From assembly GCF_017601095.1 (NCBI RefSeq), contig NZ_JAGFUX010000003.1, positions 62,001-126,000 on the forward strand: a stretch of 64,000 nt of DNA, in the 5' to 3' direction. Source of the stretch: Streptococcus suis. Lineage in GTDB: Bacteria; Bacillota; Bacilli; Lactobacillales; Streptococcaceae. Below the pieces are notes generated by a model. The model was given only the letters and a program-made list of their open reading frames with translations, was not told where the DNA came from and ran no database searches. Position numbers and translations under genes: made by a program. Positions 27,803 through 37,215 of this stretch are shown here, one piece after another. Positions within the stretch are counted from its first letter, which is position 1; each line of letters opens with the position of its first letter.

Positions 27803-28612
27803 CTAATATTGATAATCTCCACCTGGGACTCCAAAGTATTCCTCAAGTGTCAAGCCTGATTGATATATATCACTTGCTTCTTGACCAATATAACGTACAT
27901 GCCAAGATTCAGCAATATAGCCAGTAATCGATTCTTTACCAGGTAAGTAGCGTACAATGAAGCCATAATAATGTGCATTATTCGCCACCCAATTTGCAGC
28001 ACTAGGTTCAGTCAAAAGGTTCCCAGATGCGTCCATAATATCAAAAGCAAGTCCTGTTTGATGTTCACTATATCCTGGACGTGCTGAATAAGTATCAGCA
28101 GCAGCTTGACCATCATTATTAACATAACTTTGATAAAGACCAGCCTGTGTTTCATAGGAACGGAAGCCACTATAATTAGTTGAGATTGAAAAACCTTTTT
28201 CTTGCATTGCTGCTAATAATTGTTGGAAAGCAGCTAATGCTGTTGGATTTTCTCCAGGTGCAAATGAAGGATCTAAAGGGTGTTTTTTGTTTGCGATAAT
28301 AATTTCGCCATACTTCCCTTGCACACTATAGTAGGATCCATTGTATGTTGCACTTGTTGCAATACTCGTAGTTGACTGTTCGGAAGAAGTTGTTTCTCCA
28401 CTCGTTGTAGATGTTGTCGAATTACTTTCCATCTCTGAGGAAGCTATTGAACTTGTCGAATGTTCACTTGATTGGCTAGTGGATGTTGATTTACTGACCT
28501 CTGACTCTTGAGAAGTCTCAGTTGCAGAATCTGTCTGACTGCATGCCGCTAGTAACAAACAAGATAAAAGCAACATACTATACACTTTTTTCATCATTTT
28601 ATTTGGCCTCAT
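27803..28612 (-). CDS. D-alanyl-D-alanine / LD-carboxypeptidase lipoprotein (VanY/LdcB family)
   Basis: 269 residues. An N-terminal lipoprotein signal ends LLAAC (Cys about 24). A long serine/threonine/glutamate linker of about 65 residues follows, then the M15-type peptidase domain with zinc motif YSEHQTGLAFDIMD and the second histidine motif SWHVRYIG. It trims stem peptides of peptidoglycan. The start overlaps the upstream stop (ATGA), so it is translationally coupled to the TcaA-like gene. Two internal Mets five and six codons in could also be the start. Confidence 0.92.
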   Translation of the reverse strand: MRPNKMMKKVYSMLLLSCLLLAACSQTDSATETSQESEVSKSTSTSQSSEHSTSSIASSEMESNSTTSTTSGETTSSEQSTTSIATSATYNGSYYSVQGKYGEIIIANKKHPLDPSFAPGENPTALAAFQQLLAAMQEKGFSISTNYSGFRSYETQAGLYQSYVNNDGQAAADTYSARPGYSEHQTGLAFDIMDASGNLLTEPSAANWVANNAHYYGFIVRYLPGKESITGYIAESWHVRYIGQEASDIYQSGLTLEEYFGVPGGDYQY

Positions 28613-30189
28613 GTTTCACTTACTCCAAAGATTAAGAAGGAATCACCATTTGGACGCAAGTTAAAGACCTGATTCTTTTCAACAGTATCTGACTTCCCAT
28701 TGAGATAAACTTCTCTGAATTTATTGTGAACAGTTACTAAATAGTTTTCTCCGTCTTTCTTAACTTCAGTTACAGTATAATCAATAGTGGTTTGGTAATT
28801 TATTTTAGCTCTCGCAACTCCACCACCTTCAATATAGTTAACATAGGTATTATAAACTGAACTAGAAGTATCGAAATATTTATCGAAGTATACAGTACGA
28901 GCGCTGATAGATGACCGCATTGATTCGATGTATTCGTTCATAAATGTTTGAATCTTAGCCTTAGTCTCCTGTTCCAATTTCGCTTCTGCTTCCTTCGCTG
29001 CTTTTGCTGCTTGAGCATCTGCTATTTTTTTCCCTTCTTCTGCCGACATCGTTAATTCCGCAGGAATTTCACCGATAGAAGGATCGACAAAAACTTTACT
29101 TGTCTCAGTAGTATATGTCTGATCTTCAAACTTAAAGGTTACTTTTAATTCTAGTGTTTGATTATCCAAAACTTCAACTTTGCCTGTCAAAGATTTGGCA
29201 ATTTCTTTATCTGAGGAGATAACTTTAATATCTTTCACCAAAGATTGATCTACAGGCAATTTCAAATTCAAATTCTTTTGAATCGGAGATAATGAAAGCA
29301 AAATTCTATTTTCCTCAGCTTGGTAAAGATTAGGCTGTAAAATTGTTTCAAAATCACCCGAATTGGTCTTACCATTTGCACGGAACTCCTGGTTTGAAAA
29401 ATGAAACTCCCCAAGAGAAACTTCTTTATTTGCTTCGATTTTTGTTTCATCGATAGTCAAATCTGTAAGACTACTTTTTACTACTATTTCTACTGGGTAA
29501 CTCGTTACTTGGTATTCTGGAAAGATTCCAAGTTTTCGACCGCTTTCTCTTAAACCAAGCAACTTATTTCCACGCTGATCATTGTAGGTATTCTTACCTC
29601 CTGAAGCCTCAATCGAGTCTAATTCCTTTTCAATATCAACACCTTGGGAATTCAGATATTGCAAGAAATCTTTTGCTTCAGATTTTGTCCACTTGTCCTG
29701 ATCAGTTGATAATAAACTAGCTACTTGATCATAGTCATTACTTTTCACAGCTGTTTGAAATTCGTCGACTGCAACATCCATGCCAGTCACAGAATCCATA
29801 TAGTAGTATCCGGCTCCAAGTCCCAGAATTAGCAAGGCACCCAATCCAAATAATAAGCGTTTCTTTTTATTCACTGGCTTAGGTTGAACAAGGGTTGTTG
29901 CAGCTGATCCCATTACGATAGTTTGTTCTGCTGGTATTGGCTGTATGATCGAAACTGAATCTTCTGGAACAGTGACTACTTCTACCTGATTTACTACTTG
30001 ACTATCTGGAGCAGCGTCAGAGTCCGATTCAGACTTCGCAGAATCTAACTGAGTAACTTCCAAACCAGCAATTGACTTGATTTGCTTCAAATCAAATCCT
30101 ACTTCTTTTGCTTTAAAAAATTCTTCAGGACTGGGTTTACGACCTACTACTTTCTCAAAGAGTTCTATCCATTTTTCTTTTGTTGCCAT
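28609..30189 (-). CDS. TcaA-like membrane-anchored protein with distinct N-terminal motif
   Basis: 526 residues. Order: an N-terminal motif (KWIELFEKVVGRKPSPEE), acidic cytoplasmic stretch, one membrane helix (about 111-130), extracellular part of two strand-rich repeats, an Ala/Lys/Glu-rich helix (about 385-425), and a C-terminal NTF2-like region ending FLIFGVSET. The extracellular layout resembles TcaA/YvbJ, wall-associated proteins, but the usual N-terminal zinc ribbon is absent and replaced by the motif shared with the next gene upstream. It lies between that gene and a peptidoglycan carboxypeptidase. Confidence 0.72.
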   Translation of the reverse strand: MATKEKWIELFEKVVGRKPSPEEFFKAKEVGFDLKQIKSIAGLEVTQLDSAKSESDSDAAPDSQVVNQVEVVTVPEDSVSIIQPIPAEQTIVMGSAATTLVQPKPVNKKKRLLFGLGALLILGLGAGYYYMDSVTGMDVAVDEFQTAVKSNDYDQVASLLSTDQDKWTKSEAKDFLQYLNSQGVDIEKELDSIEASGGKNTYNDQRGNKLLGLRESGRKLGIFPEYQVTSYPVEIVVKSSLTDLTIDETKIEANKEVSLGEFHFSNQEFRANGKTNSGDFETILQPNLYQAEENRILLSLSPIQKNLNLKLPVDQSLVKDIKVISSDKEIAKSLTGKVEVLDNQTLELKVTFKFEDQTYTTETSKVFVDPSIGEIPAELTMSAEEGKKIADAQAAKAAKEAEAKLEQETKAKIQTFMNEYIESMRSSISARTVYFDKYFDTSSSVYNTYVNYIEGGGVARAKINYQTTIDYTVTEVKKDGENYLVTVHNKFREVYLNGKSDTVEKNQVFNLRPNGDSFLIFGVSET

Positions 30190-30206
30190 GAATTACTCCT
30201 TGACTA

Positions 30207-31214
30207 TTAAAAGAGACCAGACCAAAACATTTGACCAACAATTGACATTGCAATAATAACTGCAATAAAGATAATTAATCCATTCACTACAATAGCAATC
30301 AGATAACGATACAATGGATCCAAGTTTGAATTATTTTTAAAGTTTGCAATCGCATATACACTAGCTGAAGTTAATGCAAATAAAGCAAGACTTGTAGCCA
30401 GACCTACTAATGAGTAAACACCAAGCAAAGCAGACAAGGCAGCAATTGCATAAAGTAAATTATTAATTGCAAAAATACGACCATAATATTCAAGTGAATA
30501 TGCGAAGGTAAATTTCTCATCTTTGTAGATAAAGCGTTTTACAACAAAACCTGCTAAGATGATTGAAAAGATTAATAATGCAAAACCAATAAAGGTTTTA
30601 AACAAGACATCAATCCCAACGCTTACTGTAGGTGTTTGAACTGTAAATGGATTATAGCCATTAGTTGGATAAGAAAATAAGTTATTAAAACTACTTGTCA
30701 AATCACTTGTAACATTGTTCACACCGCCAGCAATTTTTACCATTGGTAAATAAATGGTTAGTGAAGCAAAAAAGGCAATTAATAATAGGGATGTCAGGCC
30801 ATTATACTTATGTGTTTGACTAGCAATAGAGGTTGGATTTTTCCAAGCAGAAATCATCCATTCCTTGAATTGTTTAAAGAACAAGCCAGCTGCAGAAGGA
30901 GCCGCAGGCGCTTGCTGCAACATTTGAGGATTTACTTGCTGCAATGGTACTGTTTGCTGACCGGTTTGAGTTGGAGGTACTTGCTGATTCACTTGTTGAG
31001 ATGCAGCATTCTGATTCATCGCATCTTGGTTCACTACTTGTGATGATGCATTTACAGTAGATTCCACTACCTGTTCTTCTACTTCACTCGAAGTAGTTTC
31101 AGATACAGTTTCTTGTTCAAACTCACCTTTTGATAAGGCCTCATCAACCTCATGCTGTTCTGGTGAACGACCATTTAAGGCTTCAAAGTATTCAATCCAA
31201 TCCGTCTTTTTCAT
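30207..31214 (-). CDS. Multi-pass membrane protein with the same N-terminal motif (DUF6574-like)
   Basis: 335 residues from the ATG at 31214, which follows AAGGAGATCGTT. It starts with KTDWIEYFEALNGRSPEQHE, which aligns with the N-terminus of the adjacent TcaA-like protein (W-I-E-x-F-E-x-x-x-G-R-x-P). A glutamine/proline-rich linker (QQVNQQVPPTQTGQQ) comes next, then about five membrane helices (residues 155-330) of the YIP1 type. Function unknown. The shared motif suggests that both proteins bind the same cytoplasmic partner. First gene of the three-gene unit. Confidence 0.72.
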   Translation of the reverse strand: MKKTDWIEYFEALNGRSPEQHEVDEALSKGEFEQETVSETTSSEVEEQVVESTVNASSQVVNQDAMNQNAASQQVNQQVPPTQTGQQTVPLQQVNPQMLQQAPAAPSAAGLFFKQFKEWMISAWKNPTSIASQTHKYNGLTSLLLIAFFASLTIYLPMVKIAGGVNNVTSDLTSSFNNLFSYPTNGYNPFTVQTPTVSVGIDVLFKTFIGFALLIFSIILAGFVVKRFIYKDEKFTFAYSLEYYGRIFAINNLLYAIAALSALLGVYSLVGLATSLALFALTSASVYAIANFKNNSNLDPLYRYLIAIVVNGLIIFIAVIIAMSIVGQMFWSGLF

Positions 31215-31378
31215 AACGATCTCCTTAAAATAAAATTGTGATAGATTCACTCTTTCAGTATAGCATATTTATTGTATTTTATAAACTATTAATACAAAAA
31301 GCCTTTGAAGAACTAATTAATTCCAAATCAAAATTATCTTCTCATCAAACTAAAAATTTGATATGGTAAGATATTGAA

Positions 31379-31394
31379 TTAGAGTAAACTCTAA
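31379..31394. promoter_or_regulatory. 16-bp perfect palindrome upstream of the Ltp-repeat gene
   Basis: TTAGAGT-AA-ACTCTAA lies about 46 bases before the ATG of the surface protein. A regulator binding site is possible. No clear sigma-A -35 box is seen nearby. Confidence 0.5.
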
Positions 31395-31440
31395 ATATTC
31401 AATGAAATTTTATACAAATGCAAAAAGCGAGGAGAAAATT

Positions 31441-32118
31441 ATGGCAAAAAACAAAAAAGGAATTGGTTGTTTGGGAGCAATTGCAATTATTATTGCAGGT
31501 GGTATGATCGCATCTAGTTTAGGAGGAAACAATTCTCCATCATCTACTGAAACCTCTAAGGACTCAGTTGAGAAGACAGCTTCATCCACAGTTGAAACTT
31601 CTGCGGAAACTTCAACTGAAACCTCAACTGTGCAATCAAGCGACAACAATATATCAGACAACACTCCTACTGACTTTATAAATGCCTTAAAATCTGCTGA
31701 AAACTACTCAAAATTGATGTTTATGTCTAAACAAGCAATCTATGACCAGCTAACTTCAGAATACGGTGAGAAATTTAGTCCTGAAGCTGGTCAATACGCA
31801 ATTGATAATCTAAAAGCAGACTATAATCAAAATGCACTTCAAAAGGCAAAAAATTATTCTGATACTATGTATCTGTCAAAACAGGGCATCTATGATCAAC
31901 TCACTTCCGAATATGGCGAGAAGTTTACCCCTGAGGAAGCACAATTTGCGATAGACAATTTGAAAACAGATTATTTTCGAAATGCATTAAAGAAAGCGGA
32001 ATCTTATCAAAAAGAAATGGCCATGTCAACAGAAGCCATTCGTGATCAATTAACTTCAGAATATGGCGAGAAGTTTACAGCGGAAGAGGCCGATTACGCG
32101 GTTTCAAACCTAAAATAA
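31441..32118 (+). CDS. Surface protein with three Ltp (host-cell surface lipoprotein) repeats
   Basis: 225 residues from the ATG at 31441 (GAGGAG seven bases upstream). A hydrophobic N-terminus (about 8-27) is followed by a serine/threonine-rich linker, then three repeats with an exact period of 50 residues, starting at 81, 131 and 181. Each begins NAL and carries the core YDQLTSEYGEKF or RDQLTSEYGEKF. This is the Ltp domain of phage TP-J34 superinfection-exclusion lipoprotein and related surface proteins. The only cysteine (Cys10) lies before the hydrophobic stretch, so it is an uncleaved anchor and not a typical lipobox. Confidence 0.8.
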   Translation: MAKNKKGIGCLGAIAIIIAGGMIASSLGGNNSPSSTETSKDSVEKTASSTVETSAETSTETSTVQSSDNNISDNTPTDFINALKSAENYSKLMFMSKQAIYDQLTSEYGEKFSPEAGQYAIDNLKADYNQNALQKAKNYSDTMYLSKQGIYDQLTSEYGEKFTPEEAQFAIDNLKTDYFRNALKKAESYQKEMAMSTEAIRDQLTSEYGEKFTAEEADYAVSNLK

Positions 32119-32135
32119 TTTTATAATTAAATTAT

Positions 32136-32172
32136 AGCTCTAGATTTTTTCTAGAGCATTTTTGATATTTTT
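32136..32172 (+). terminator. Terminator of the Ltp-repeat gene
   Basis: GCTCTAGA-TTTTT-TCTAGAGC followed by ATTTTTGATATTTTT. Confidence 0.8.
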
Positions 32173-32187
32173 CTGTTTCAAAACTGA

Positions 32188-32214
32188 AACAAAAAGAGAG
32201 TCTCAAGACTCTCT
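32188..32214 (-). terminator. Terminator of the HTH-UGD gene
   Basis: AGAGAGTC-TTGA-GACTCTCT on the minus strand followed by TTTTTGTTTC. A second short hairpin (GTTTCA/TGAAAC) follows. Confidence 0.7.
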
Positions 32215-32274
32215 ACAATTTTTGAAAATACTACTGGATAGTTAAATATTATGTAATTAATAGAAAACTGATTT

Positions 32275-33756
32275 CTAATCTCTTTGAAAAATATCACGCG
32301 TGTAAACTTTTTCTTCTACATCTGCTAAAGACTGATCAAAACGGTTGGCAACAATAGCCTGACTTAGTTTTTTAAACTGTTTAAGATTATTGACAACCTT
32401 AGAACCAAAGAAGGTGGTTCCATTTTCCAAAGTTGGTTCATAAATAATGACCGTCGCACCCTTGGCCTTCAAACGTTTCATGACACCTTGAATCGAGCTT
32501 TGACGGAAATTATCAGAGTTACTTTTCATGGTCAAGCGATAGACACCAATCGTAATCTCCTTCTCTTGCTGTTGAGAGTAGGAATCATGTTCAGAGTAAG
32601 CATAGTAACCTGCCATTTTCAGGACCTGATCTGCAATGAAATCTTTTCGGGTACGATTGGACTCGACAATAGCTGTCATCATATTTTGCGGAACCTGGTC
32701 ATAGTTTGCCAACAACTGTTTGGTATCTTTTGGCAAGCAATAGCCCCCGTATCCAAAGGAAGGATTATTGTAATGATCGCCAATTCGTGGGTCTAAACCA
32801 ACTCCTTTAATAATCGACTCTGTATCTAAACCTTTAAGTTCAGCGTAAGTATCAAGTTCGTTGAAATAAGAAACCCGAAGAGCTAGGTAGGTATTGGCAA
32901 ATAATTTTACCGCTTCTGCTTCTGTCGCCCCCATATAAAGAATATTAATACCTTCTTTCTCTGCCCCCTGTTCTAGCAAAGAAGCAAATAATTGGGCCTT
33001 CTGACGCACTTCTTCTGAGTCAGTCTTTTCATAGGACACGATAATACGAGACGGGTAAAGATTATCATATAGTGCCTTTGATTCACGCAAAAATTCTGGA
33101 CTAAAAATAATCCGATCTGTTTGGAATTTTTCCCTCATGCTTTGGGTAAATCCAACCGGAATAGTCGATTTAATCACAATCAAAGCATGGTCATTGTAAG
33201 ATAGGACTGTTTCGATCACTGTCTCCACATGACTAGTATCAAAATAATTCTTCTCACTATCGTAGTTAGTAGGAGCTGCAATGACAACAATCTCCGCATC
33301 TCTATAGGCAGATGCGGCATCTAAGGTCGCCTGCAAACGCAAATCCTTTTCAGCCAAATACTGTTCAATGTAGTCATCTTGAATCGGAGACTGCTTGGCA
33401 TTGATCAACTCCACCTTTTCTGGAATGACATCCACAGCAGTCACGTCATGGTGTTGTGCCAGAAGAACAGCCACAGAAAGGCCCACATAACCAGTACCAG
33501 CGACGGCTACCTTTACTTCTCTATCTAGTTTCTCTTTTTTTTCAGAAGACCCCTTGAAAAAATCAATTGGATAAAGACCTAAACTGTCACAAATCACTTC
33601 TAGTTGAGCGATACTTGGTGAAAAATCCCCCTTCTCCATCTTACTAATGGTAGAGCGACTGATTCCTGTCACCTCAGCTAGTTGAACTTGAGTCCAACCA
33701 AGCTTTTGACGATGAACAACCAATTCAGAAGTAAACAACTCTAAATTAAATTTCAT
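32275..33756 (-). CDS. XRE helix-turn-helix fused to UDP-glucose 6-dehydrogenase
   Basis: 493 residues from the ATG at 33756; RBS GAGGG eight bases upstream, another ATG two codons earlier is possible. Residues 12-64 are a Cro/CI-type helix-turn-helix ([20 protein letters not shown], then [19 protein letters not shown]). After a charged linker the NAD-binding GTGYVGLS (about 87-94) starts a full dehydrogenase with [24 protein letters not shown] and the catalytic-cysteine motif [14 protein letters not shown]. The enzyme part makes UDP-glucuronate for capsule. There is no stop or shift between the two parts. It has its own promoter, unlike the capsule genes before it, and a palindrome lies on that promoter. 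Autoregulation is inferred. Confidence 0.9.
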   Translation of the reverse strand: MKFNLELFTSELVVHRQKLGWTQVQLAEVTGISRSTISKMEKGDFSPSIAQLEVICDSLGLYPIDFFKGSSEKKEKLDREVKVAVAGTGYVGLSVAVLLAQHHDVTAVDVIPEKVELINAKQSPIQDDYIEQYLAEKDLRLQATLDAASAYRDAEIVVIAAPTNYDSEKNYFDTSHVETVIETVLSYNDHALIVIKSTIPVGFTQSMREKFQTDRIIFSPEFLRESKALYDNLYPSRIIVSYEKTDSEEVRQKAQLFASLLEQGAEKEGINILYMGATEAEAVKLFANTYLALRVSYFNELDTYAELKGLDTESIIKGVGLDPRIGDHYNNPSFGYGGYCLPKDTKQLLANYDQVPQNMMTAIVESNRTRKDFIADQVLKMAGYYAYSEHDSYSQQQEKEITIGVYRLTMKSNSDNFRQSSIQGVMKRLKAKGATVIIYEPTLENGTTFFGSKVVNNLKQFKKLSQAIVANRFDQSLADVEEKVYTRDIFQRD

Positions 33757-33784
33757 TTTCATTCCCTCGTAAACTTTTTCTTTG

Positions 33785-33813
33785 AGTATACCAAATGTAT
33801 ACAAAAAAATCAA
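33785..33813 (-). promoter_or_regulatory. Promoter and inverted repeat of the HTH-UGD gene
   Basis: -35 TTGATT (33813-33808), 17-base spacer, -10 TATACT (33790-33785). GTATAC-ATTTG-GTATAC (33786-33802) fills the spacer and enters the -10 box, an ideal place for repression by an XRE dimer such as the one encoded by the gene itself. Confidence 0.72.
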
Positions 33814-33868
33814 AAGAAAGCATTTTGCAAGCCTTCTTTTGAAAAAATGTTCAAATAATAGACAAATC

Positions 33869-34540
33869 TTATTTTTCCCAACAAATATTTTTCTTTTTAA
33901 CAGTTGCCGGAACACCAGCAATTAATTGATTATTTTCGGGAAATTGTTTATTAACTAAACTTCTAGTCGCAACAACAGAACCTTTGCCAATCGTCACAGC
34001 TTTTAAAATAGAAGACTCTGCAGCTACCCAAACATTGTCTGAAATAATGACAGGCGAAGTTATCAATTGTTCTTCGTCATTAATAAAAATTCTGTGCCCA
34101 TCTGTATCCCGAATGGAGCAGCCCCATCCGAATAAACAGTCTTTACCAATTGTAATTGCTTCTTGACAATGAATACTTCCATTCCTATTAAAACTAACCC
34201 CATCGTCTAGAAAAACACTTCCACCATTTTCAATTTTCAATGAGAAACCAGATGAAAGAAGGATGTTATTTCCAAGAGTAAGCAACCCACCTGAATCAAT
34301 CACTAAAATTGTTTCTTGAGAACTAATATGGTGAGAACCCTCACGCCCAATGATAATATTAAAGCGACTACTGCCTCGATCAGACAATAGAATCCTGCCC
34401 TTAATATTGGTTCTTACTCTCCAATCAATTAAAATCGGCAATGCTTTCGCTTGCTTAAAAGATAGGTGGCGAAAATTAAAGAGAATACTCCTAATAACCG
34501 ATAAAAAATAAAAACATCTATTCTCAATCTTTTCAAGCAT
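33869..34540 (-). CDS. Hexapeptide-repeat acyltransferase (capsule O-acetyltransferase)
   Basis: 223 residues. Left-handed beta-helix pattern: [66 protein letters not shown]. The histidine in DTDGH is the likely catalytic base. It probably acetylates a sugar of the capsule repeat. It is last in the main capsule transcript. Confidence 0.88.
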   Translation of the reverse strand: MLEKIENRCFYFLSVIRSILFNFRHLSFKQAKALPILIDWRVRTNIKGRILLSDRGSSRFNIIIGREGSHHISSQETILVIDSGGLLTLGNNILLSSGFSLKIENGGSVFLDDGVSFNRNGSIHCQEAITIGKDCLFGWGCSIRDTDGHRIFINDEEQLITSPVIISDNVWVAAESSILKAVTIGKGSVVATRSLVNKQFPENNQLIAGVPATVKKKNICWEK

Positions 34541-34543
34541 ATA

Positions 34544-35989
34544 CTATCTCCGTCCCAGTTTTTTCTGAAGAAATGAGAGACCAAAATTAATCAATCGCTC
34601 TTTTTGAATCAACAATAATAAGAAATATAGGATAATACTTATCAAGATGACTAGCAAGAATTGCACGACATGATGAAAAGTCAATAGTGAAACAATTTTC
34701 CAAATAGGGAAAATAACAAATGAACTTAAGGCATAAATAAAAAATTGTTTTATCCTATTTCCAAAATGTAGAATATCTCTTGCATTATAGATTGCAAAAA
34801 TACAGATAAGTAATTCCGTAAAAATAGTTGTCAATGCTGCTCCCAGGAAGTCAAGGTAGAAAATACTAAGCAAATTTGATGAAACATTAAAAATGAGTGC
34901 AATGATAAAAGTGCGTAATACTATTTTTTCTCTATGAACTACCATTAGTATCGGAGTCACTAATAAGCCATTCAAAGAAGAAATTAGTACCATTGGACTA
35001 AGGATTCGTACAGCAATTGATGAAGCCTGAAAACTTTCCCCCCCAACTAATTCGACTAAAAATGGACTAAAGATGAATATTCCAATCATAATGGGTAAGC
35101 CCAACATCATCAGAAAGTCAAATGCATCTTCTGCCACTTTTTCAAACTCTAACTGCTGATTATTTTTGAAGTAATATGCTAAGCGAGGTGTTAAAATTAC
35201 CGTTACAGAAGAAACCATAGTCGTAATAATATTGACAATTTTTGTAGCTAGTGTATAAAGACCAACACTATAATCATCTTTGATAAAACCCAATAATGTA
35301 ACATCAAAAAATCGATAAAGATTCATCGCTAATAATGTAAGAAATATGAAGAACATAGGCCTAACATATTCTTTAATATGATAATGAGTTTCTTTGAATA
35401 ATACGAGCTCATTTCTCAATTTAAAGATATTAAAACATTGGGAACCCACATTTGCAAAAACTGTGATAAATGCGTATATGTAAATATGATCTGCTGTTTT
35501 TACAAATGTAAAGAGTAGTATCATCGATAGGATTTGAAACAGAATTGCTCTGATTGTAATATAGCGATATTCCTCCATTAATTGAAAATACCATTCCATC
35601 CCAAATGTATTAAATAAAATGGATAAACTAAAGATTAGTATTAATGACCTATATTCACTTAATGCTGGCAGTTGAAGAGATAAAACTAAAGCTACAAATG
35701 AAACTAGAGCAGTACCAATATTTATCAGTAGCATATTTGTAGCAAAATTTGAAAGTAACTTCAAATCATCTCGATACTTAGCACCTTCCCTAATGGCAAA
35801 TACATTTATCCCAAATGTAGAAAATAGAATAAAGTAATTCACATAGGAAGAGGCAAAGTTTACTGCTCCTAAACCATCAACTGATAAAATTCTAGAAATA
35901 TAAGGATAAGAGATGAGAGGAAAAAGAATGGCAAGAGTTGTTTTTATCAGGTTCAAGATGTAATTTGATGCAATTGATTTTTTTTTCAT
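34544..35989 (-). CDS. wzx: Capsule repeat-unit flippase (Wzx, PST family)
   Basis: 481 residues with about 14 membrane helices. The opening NYILNLIKTTLAILFPLISYPYISRIL and GAVNFASSYVNYFI are typical of MOP/PST flippases, which move lipid-linked repeat units to the outer face. Low GC content like the rest of the central capsule region. Confidence 0.93.
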   Translation of the reverse strand: MKKKSIASNYILNLIKTTLAILFPLISYPYISRILSVDGLGAVNFASSYVNYFILFSTFGINVFAIREGAKYRDDLKLLSNFATNMLLINIGTALVSFVALVLSLQLPALSEYRSLILIFSLSILFNTFGMEWYFQLMEEYRYITIRAILFQILSMILLFTFVKTADHIYIYAFITVFANVGSQCFNIFKLRNELVLFKETHYHIKEYVRPMFFIFLTLLAMNLYRFFDVTLLGFIKDDYSVGLYTLATKIVNIITTMVSSVTVILTPRLAYYFKNNQQLEFEKVAEDAFDFLMMLGLPIMIGIFIFSPFLVELVGGESFQASSIAVRILSPMVLISSLNGLLVTPILMVVHREKIVLRTFIIALIFNVSSNLLSIFYLDFLGAALTTIFTELLICIFAIYNARDILHFGNRIKQFFIYALSSFVIFPIWKIVSLLTFHHVVQFLLVILISIILYFLLLLIQKERLINFGLSFLQKKLGRR

Positions 35990-35997
35990 AGTATCAA

Positions 35998-37215
35998 CTA
36001 ACCCAATAATGTACTAGCTATCGCATCTACTATGTCATCTATCTGCGAAATGCCGTGGACATAGTCACTTTCTTGATCGATTTTATATTCAAATGAACCC
36101 TTAGTCAATTTATGTAGTTCTTGTGCAAACTTATGAATGTCAATATGATCAACAGAATGGATATTCTCGTTAAAATCAGAAATATCCTTTGTCTCAAATG
36201 AATTTGCCAACACTTGCATACCAAAAGTAGCCATCTCCAATGGTGGGTAGGATGGATGTGGCGAAACCATCAATGAAATACCAACTTTAGATTCCAACAT
36301 AAACTTCGCATAATCATCGATCGACATTTTCCCGAGTGATCGAACAACCAAACCTTCCTCTAAAACCAAGTCATTCATATCCTCTCCTGCTGAATAAATT
36401 TCCCATTCAGCAAAGTCAGGTGCCATTTTTTTCCATTCCCTCAGTCCCATACAGATTAACTCGAAAGCATTTCTTGGCTTTCCGGGACGACCATACAAGA
36501 GAACGCGTTTTTTTCTAGTTGGTTTCTCAGATACTTTTAAAAGAACCTCTTTTAATTTTTCATTTAGTATTGGATCAAAATAATAAGATTCTTTAAAATG
36601 ATAGCCTCTTGACAATACATTGTCTCTTAAATATTTTGAATTAAATACTACTATTTGATCCTCAATCGTATAGGTGCTCTCTGATAATAAATAGTTTGAT
36701 GACCATTGATAAAAACCTGGCTCATAATCCTGCACCAAATAAATCAGAGACTTTCGTTCACCAAATAATTCTGCTTGTTGATCCAAAAACTTATTGGCAT
36801 TGTATATCGTAAACCACATGGTACCCAAGAAATAGTCATTTTTCCGGATTGTAAATGTAGATTGATTCTTACTAATATCGACGATTGTATAACCTGATAA
36901 ATCTTTTTGATTTGTAACAATAGAAAATCCAGGAATTGAATACAACTGATCCGATTTTACTTCCTGTCCCATCACCAAAATCCGCAAATCAACATCATAT
37001 TTTGAAAATTTCAAAAAGAAATCCAAAGCTGATTTGATACCAGCATAAACATCCTTAGCCCTTAAGGATGTAATCATTAAATTAATTCGAACCTTTGGAT
37101 TATCAGATGCAACCAAATGGTAATCTTTGAGATCGGCAACACAAGTAAAATCTTTATTCAGAAATCTTTTCTCTATTTTTCGTTTTAAATCCTTTAAATC
37201 TGATTTATTAATCAT
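35998..37215 (-). CDS. Glycosyltransferase, WsaF/GT4-like
   Basis: 405 residues. RINLMITSLRAKDVYAGIKSALDF opens a GT-B N-terminal domain, and LLYGRPGKPRNAFELICMGL with LMVSPHPSYPPLEMATFGMQVL are the nucleotide-sugar binding motifs. The whole resembles the WsaF-type rhamnosyltransferases. Sugar specificity cannot be told from sequence. Overlaps wzy by 8 bases. Confidence 0.82.
   Translation of the reverse strand: MINKSDLKDLKRKIEKRFLNKDFTCVADLKDYHLVASDNPKVRINLMITSLRAKDVYAGIKSALDFFLKFSKYDVDLRILVMGQEVKSDQLYSIPGFSIVTNQKDLSGYTIVDISKNQSTFTIRKNDYFLGTMWFTIYNANKFLDQQAELFGERKSLIYLVQDYEPGFYQWSSNYLLSESTYTIEDQIVVFNSKYLRDNVLSRGYHFKESYYFDPILNEKLKEVLLKVSEKPTRKKRVLLYGRPGKPRNAFELICMGLREWKKMAPDFAEWEIYSAGEDMNDLVLEEGLVVRSLGKMSIDDYAKFMLESKVGISLMVSPHPSYPPLEMATFGMQVLANSFETKDISDFNENIHSVDHIDIHKFAQELHKLTKGSFEYKIDQESDYVHGISQIDDIVDAIASTLLG

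Noticed and set aside
31680..32118. DNA repeat array or CRISPR with 150-bp period
   Set aside because: The period is that of three protein repeats inside one reading frame; spacers are coding and similar to each other.
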